Below, piece by piece: positions 60,894-64,000 of a DNA stretch of 64,000 nt. This DNA is from Actinacidiphila sp965342175 (GTDB taxonomy: Bacteria > Actinomycetota > Actinomycetes > Streptomycetales > Streptomycetaceae). The notes beneath the pieces are model-generated. The model worked only from the letters and a program-made list of their open reading frames with translations, ran no database searches and had not been told where the DNA came from. Position 1 is the first letter of the stretch. The number at the start of each line of letters is the position of its first letter. The stretch is from contig NZ_CBDRBL010000002.1 of assembly GCF_965342175.1 (NCBI RefSeq), positions 62,001-126,000 of the forward strand. The letters are read 5' to 3'. Position numbers and translations under genes: made by a program.

Positions 60894-61669
60894 CGGCCCT
60901 GGTGAAGCTGACCGAGGTCAGCAAGGCGTACGGGCACGTGCGCGCCCTGGAGGACGTCTCCCTGGAGGTGCACGCGGGGCAGATCACCTGCGTCCTCGGA
61001 GACAACGGCGCCGGGAAGTCCACCCTGATCAAGATCATCGCGGGGCTGCACCAGCACGACCGGGGCACGTATGAGATCGAGGGCGTGCCCGCGCGGCACA
61101 CGTCCCCCCGCGAGGCGCTCGACCACGGCATAGCCACCGTCTACCAGGACCTGGCCGTCGTCCCGCTGATGCCGGTGTGGCGGAACTTCTTCCTCGGCTC
61201 CGAGCCGCGCAAGGGCCGCGGGCCCTTCAAGCGCCTGGACGTCGCCATGATGCGGGAGACCACGCGCACCGCTCTGCGTGACATGGGCATCGACCTGAGC
61301 GACGTGGACCGGCCCATCGGCACCCTGTCGGGCGGGCAGCGCCAATGCGTCGCCATCGCCCGGGCCGTGCACTTCGGGGCCAAGGTGCTCGTCCTCGACG
61401 AGCCCACGGCCGCGCTCGGCGTCCGGCAGTCCGGCGTCGTCCTGAAGTACGTCGCCGCCGCTCGGGACGCCGGCCTCGGCGTGGTCCTCATCACCCACAA
61501 CCCCCACCACGCCCACCTCGTCGGCGACCGCTTCGTCCTGCTGCGCCGCGGCACGATGACGGGCTCCTACGCCAGGGAGGACATCACGGTCGACGAGCTC
61601 ACCCGGGAGATGGCGGGCGGCACCGACCTGGAGTCCCTGGCCCACGAGCTGCGCCGCCCGACGCAGTGA
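60890..61669 (+). CDS. Sugar ABC transporter ATPase, single-domain (importer 2)
   Basis: A 259-residue ATPase with GDNGAGKSTL (Walker A), VYQDLAVVPLMPVWRNFFLG, LSGGQRQ (signature), VLVLDEPTAALG (Walker B) and LITHN (H-loop). One domain only. It matches the ATPase at 47567 over nearly its whole length but lacks that protein's extra tail. GTG start overlapping the permease stop. A GC-rich hairpin follows the stop immediately. Confidence 0.92.
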   Translation: MTALVKLTEVSKAYGHVRALEDVSLEVHAGQITCVLGDNGAGKSTLIKIIAGLHQHDRGTYEIEGVPARHTSPREALDHGIATVYQDLAVVPLMPVWRNFFLGSEPRKGRGPFKRLDVAMMRETTRTALRDMGIDLSDVDRPIGTLSGGQRQCVAIARAVHFGAKVLVLDEPTAALGVRQSGVVLKYVAAARDAGLGVVLITHNPHHAHLVGDRFVLLRRGTMTGSYAREDITVDELTREMAGGTDLESLAHELRRPTQ

Positions 61670-61670
61670 C

Positions 61671-61714
61671 GGCGGGCGGGCGGCCCGGCGGCCCGCGCGG
61701 CCGATCCGCCCGCC
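61671..61714 (+). terminator. Hairpin after importer 2
   Basis: GGCGGGCGG and CCGCCCGCC (9 bp) enclose a 26-base GC-rich loop that can itself fold. It begins one base after the ATPase stop region. No T tract. Confidence 0.5.
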
Positions 61715-61864
61715 GCCCCGGGCCGCGGCCAGCCACCGCGCCCCCCGGCAACACTTAGAATCACCACGAGAAACGCCCCCGACCCCGGAGAGACGAGCTT
61801 TGCGAGCGACGACCGAGCAGCAGTTCGGGACCGAGTCTGGGATCGGATCCACGGGGGTGAACCG

Positions 61865-62983
61865 ATGAGCATGTACCGCGGTGCCGCCCGCTCCTCCAGC
61901 AGCTCCACCCTCCTGAGCACGGTGGGCCGCCGCGAGCGCCGCTCGCACTTGACCGCGCCTCGCGTCCCCACGGTCGGCATCGACATCGGCGGCACCAAGG
62001 TGATGGCCGGTGTCGTCGACGCGGACGGCAACATCCTGGAGAAGCTGCGCACCGAGACGCCGGACAAGAGCAAGAGCCCGAAGGTGGTGGAGGACACCAT
62101 CACCGAGCTGGTCCTCGATCTGTCCGAACGGCACGACGTCCACGCCGTCGGCATCGGCGCGGCCGGCTGGGTCGACGCCGACCGCTCCCGGGTGCTGTTC
62201 GCACCCCACCTGTCCTGGCGCGACGAGCCGCTGAAGGCCCGTCTCACCGAGCGTCTGCGGGTCCCCGTCATGGTGGACAACGACGCGAACACCGCCGCCT
62301 GGGCCGAATGGCGCTTCGGCGCCGGCCGCGGCGAGAACGATCTCGTCATGATCACGCTCGGCACCGGCATCGGCGGCGCCATCCTGGAGGACGGCCAGGT
62401 CAAACGGGGTCGCTACGGCGTGGCCGGCGAGTTCGGCCATATGCAGGTGGTGCCCGGCGGCCACCGCTGCCCCTGCGGCAATCGCGGCTGCTGGGAGCAG
62501 TACAGCTCGGGCAACGCCCTGGTGCGCGAGGCCCGTGAGCTGGCGGCGGCCGAGTCCCCGGTCGCGTACGGGATCATCGACCGGGTCGACGGCCAGGTGC
62601 GGGAGATCACCGGCCCGCTCATCACGGAGCTCGCCCGTGAGGGCGACGCGATGTGCGTGGAGCTCTTCCAGGACATCGGCCAGTGGCTGGGCGTCGGCAT
62701 CGCCAACCTCGCCGCCGCCCTGGACCCCTCCTGCTTCGTCATCGGCGGCGGCGTCAGCGCGGCCGACGACCTGCTGATCGGCCCTGCCCGCGACGCCTTC
62801 CGGCGCCATCTGACCGGCCGCGGCTACCGGCCGGAGGCCCGTATCGTCAAGGCGCAGCTCGGTCCGGAGGCCGGCATGGTCGGCGCCGCGGATCTGGCGC
62901 GGCTCGTCGCGCGCCGCTTCCGGCGGGCCAACCGGCGGCGGGTCGAGCGGTACGAGCGCTACGCGAAGGCCGTCGGCAAGTGA
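61865..62983 (+). CDS. ROK-family glucokinase-like sugar kinase
   Basis: A 372-residue sugar kinase. After a basic N-terminal extension of about 35 residues come VGIDIGGTKVMAGVVDADG (ATP motif, 40-45), VPVMVDNDANTAAWAEWRFGAG, MITLGTGIGGAILEDG, GEFGHMQVVPGG and the zinc-binding CPCGNRGCWEQY. Unlike ROK repressors it has no HTH, and the catalytic Asp in DNDANTAA is present, so it is a true kinase, probably for glucose. TAGAAT at 61756-61761 could be its -10. Co-translated with the next gene (GTGA). Confidence 0.9.
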   Translation: MSMYRGAARSSSSSTLLSTVGRRERRSHLTAPRVPTVGIDIGGTKVMAGVVDADGNILEKLRTETPDKSKSPKVVEDTITELVLDLSERHDVHAVGIGAAGWVDADRSRVLFAPHLSWRDEPLKARLTERLRVPVMVDNDANTAAWAEWRFGAGRGENDLVMITLGTGIGGAILEDGQVKRGRYGVAGEFGHMQVVPGGHRCPCGNRGCWEQYSSGNALVREARELAAAESPVAYGIIDRVDGQVREITGPLITELAREGDAMCVELFQDIGQWLGVGIANLAAALDPSCFVIGGGVSAADDLLIGPARDAFRRHLTGRGYRPEARIVKAQLGPEAGMVGAADLARLVARRFRRANRRRVERYERYAKAVGK

Positions 62984-63510
62984 GTGCCGCGCCCCCGAGG
63001 AGGCCGCCGCGCTGGGTGCAGTGGACGGTCGTCCCCCTGCTGATCCTGGTGCCGATCGGCTATGTGATCATCTCCGCCGAGCAGAGCCGGGACAGCGGCG
63101 AGGAGAAGCAGCAGCAGGCCGCCGCCACCACGCTCACCCACCTGTGGCCCACCAAGCTGCAGCGGCGCATCTACCAGGTGACGATCCCGTCCGGTTCCCG
63201 GCCGGTGGCGTACCTGGAGACCAACGACTGGGCGGCGAGCTCCTTCTATGTGCAGTTCCGCACCAACCAGATCGGCCTGGACGTCTTCCTCTCCCAGTAC
63301 GGCAAGACCCGCTCCGCCCTCAGGGACGGCGTCGTCACCGTGAGCCCGAAGCAGGCCCGCACCGTACGCTGGAGCTTCGGCCAGGACCGCACGTGGGCCG
63401 GACTCAAGCTGAAGCAGCACGGCGACAAGCCGGACCACAACATCACGGTCGACTTCTCCAACAGCGACCACCCCGTGGTCTATGTCGTGTCCACGATAAA
63501 CTTCCGGTGA
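62980..63510 (+). CDS. Membrane-anchored small protein of unknown function
   Basis: A 176-residue protein. A basic Pro/Arg-rich start is followed by one hydrophobic segment, WVQWTVVPLLILVPIGYVIIS (about 13-33), then a Gln-rich linker and an outside domain with beta-rich sequence (LQRRIYQVTIPSGSRPVAYLETNDWAASSFYVQF). Probably a single-pass protein with the domain outside the cell. Family not recognised. GTG overlaps the kinase stop by four bases, so the two are coupled, an unusual pairing. Confidence 0.7.
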   Translation: MSAAPPRRPPRWVQWTVVPLLILVPIGYVIISAEQSRDSGEEKQQQAAATTLTHLWPTKLQRRIYQVTIPSGSRPVAYLETNDWAASSFYVQFRTNQIGLDVFLSQYGKTRSALRDGVVTVSPKQARTVRWSFGQDRTWAGLKLKQHGDKPDHNITVDFSNSDHPVVYVVSTINFR

Positions 63511-63593
63511 TCGCAGGCCAAGCGCCGCAAGGCAGCAGCGCTCTGACGGGGCCGGCCGTCGCCGTCCGGGGACGCTTCGATAGCGTGGCGCGA

Positions 63594-64000
63594 GTGAGCG
63601 ACGAGCAGAGCCCCAAGACCCTCCAGCACCGCATCGACGGCCCGCAGGACGCGCCGGTCCTCGTCCTCGGCCCCTCACTGGGCACCACATGGCACATGTG
63701 GGACCGGCAGATTCCCGAGCTGACCCGGCAGTGGCGGGTGCTGCGGTACGACCTCCCCGGCCACGGCGGCGCCCCCGCCGACCCCTCGGTCTCCACCGTC
63801 GAGCTCGCCGACCGCCTGCTGCGCACCCTGGACGAGGCCGGCGTCGAGCGCTTCGGCTACGCGGGCTGCGACCTCGGCGGCGCCATAGGCACCCACCTCG
63901 CGCTGCGCGCCCCGCAGCGCGTCGCCTCCCTCGCCCTGATCTCCTCGGCGGCCCGCTTCGGCACACCCGACGCGTGGCGGCAGCTGGGTCTGCTGGTCCG
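63594..64000 (+). CDS. PcaD-like alpha/beta hydrolase, 5' part, with Asp at the nucleophile position
   Basis: The first 135 residues of an alpha/beta hydrolase; the gene runs off the window. LGPSLGTTWHMWDRQIPELTRQWRVLRYDLPGHGGAP is typical of 3-oxoadipate enol-lactonase (PcaD, or the PcaL fusion). The nucleophile elbow, normally GLSLGGAIG, reads GCDLGGAIG, so Asp93 replaces the catalytic Ser. TAGCGT eight bases before the GTG suggests a near-leaderless promoter. The Asp may mean a changed reaction or a loss of lactonase activity; the fold assignment is safe, the PcaD role is not. Confidence 0.7.
   Translation, partial: MSDEQSPKTLQHRIDGPQDAPVLVLGPSLGTTWHMWDRQIPELTRQWRVLRYDLPGHGGAPADPSVSTVELADRLLRTLDEAGVERFGYAGCDLGGAIGTHLALRAPQRVASLALISSAARFGTPDAWRQLGLLV

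Overview
The window is a stretch of high-GC actinobacterial chromosome, almost certainly Streptomyces. Pointers are the extreme G/C bias at third codon positions, frequent GTG starts, ATGA/GTGA stop-start overlaps, carbohydrate ABC importers without their own ATPase, a Streptomyces-type DUF5955 gene carrying a rare TTA codon, and the family content. It is mainly a catabolic region: purine/allantoin breakdown, beta-glucoside use, threonine breakdown, a full galactose oxidation route and inositol breakdown, each with its own regulator. No tRNA, rRNA or CRISPR array was seen.

Layout. 1-4000: end of a thiamine-binding-type protein gene, an HTH gene, then an operon from urate to allantoin (uraD, uraH, urate oxidase) with an 8-oxoguanine deaminase. 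4000-5600: a degenerate tyrosine-recombinase-like gene and an NTF2-like gene. 5650-15000: malate synthase, a MobA-like nucleotidyltransferase, a histidine phosphatase, a DUF5955 gene, an F420-type oxidoreductase, a DUF2975/HTH pair, an IclR regulator (AllR-like), allantoinase and allantoicase. Similar palindromic elements lie before uraD, malate synthase and allantoinase, which fits one regulon: allantoicase yields ureidoglycolate, then glyoxylate, which malate synthase consumes. 14900-15700: an IS5-type transposase remnant and a SUKH-type immunity-like gene, an accessory patch.

16000-22100: beta-glucosidase plus a sugar importer (binding protein and two permeases), divergent from a ROK repressor, with a perfect 9+9 bp palindrome between them. 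22100-28800: AIM24-like protein, TetR regulator, BCP-type peroxiredoxin, threonine dehydrogenase and KBL ligase, LysR regulator and a HAD phosphatase.

28800-40560: a second importer, a GH36 alpha-galactosidase, and what looks like the whole De Ley-Doudoroff pathway: SDR galactose dehydrogenase candidate, lactonase, DgoD, KDGal kinase, KDPGal aldolase, mutarotase and a DgoR-like regulator. Two AT-rich operator/promoter copies 237 bp apart precede it.

40600-44000: an orphan P450, a nucleoside deoxyribosyltransferase-like protein, a frameshifted methyltransferase and a membrane protein. 44170-61670: the inositol region. One strand carries two Gfo/Idh/MocA dehydrogenases, iolE and an inositol-type ABC importer. 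The other carries iolC, an IolJ/Cgl0159-type aldolase, iolB and iolD. Further on come an epoxide-hydrolase-like gene, an XRE-cupin regulator, a GntR/UTRA regulator and a second paralogous importer. Repeated GACAT/ATGTC elements occur at three iol promoters and before the GntR gene. 61860-64000: ROK glucokinase, an anchored small protein, and the start of a PcaD-like alpha/beta hydrolase with Asp where the catalytic Ser is expected.
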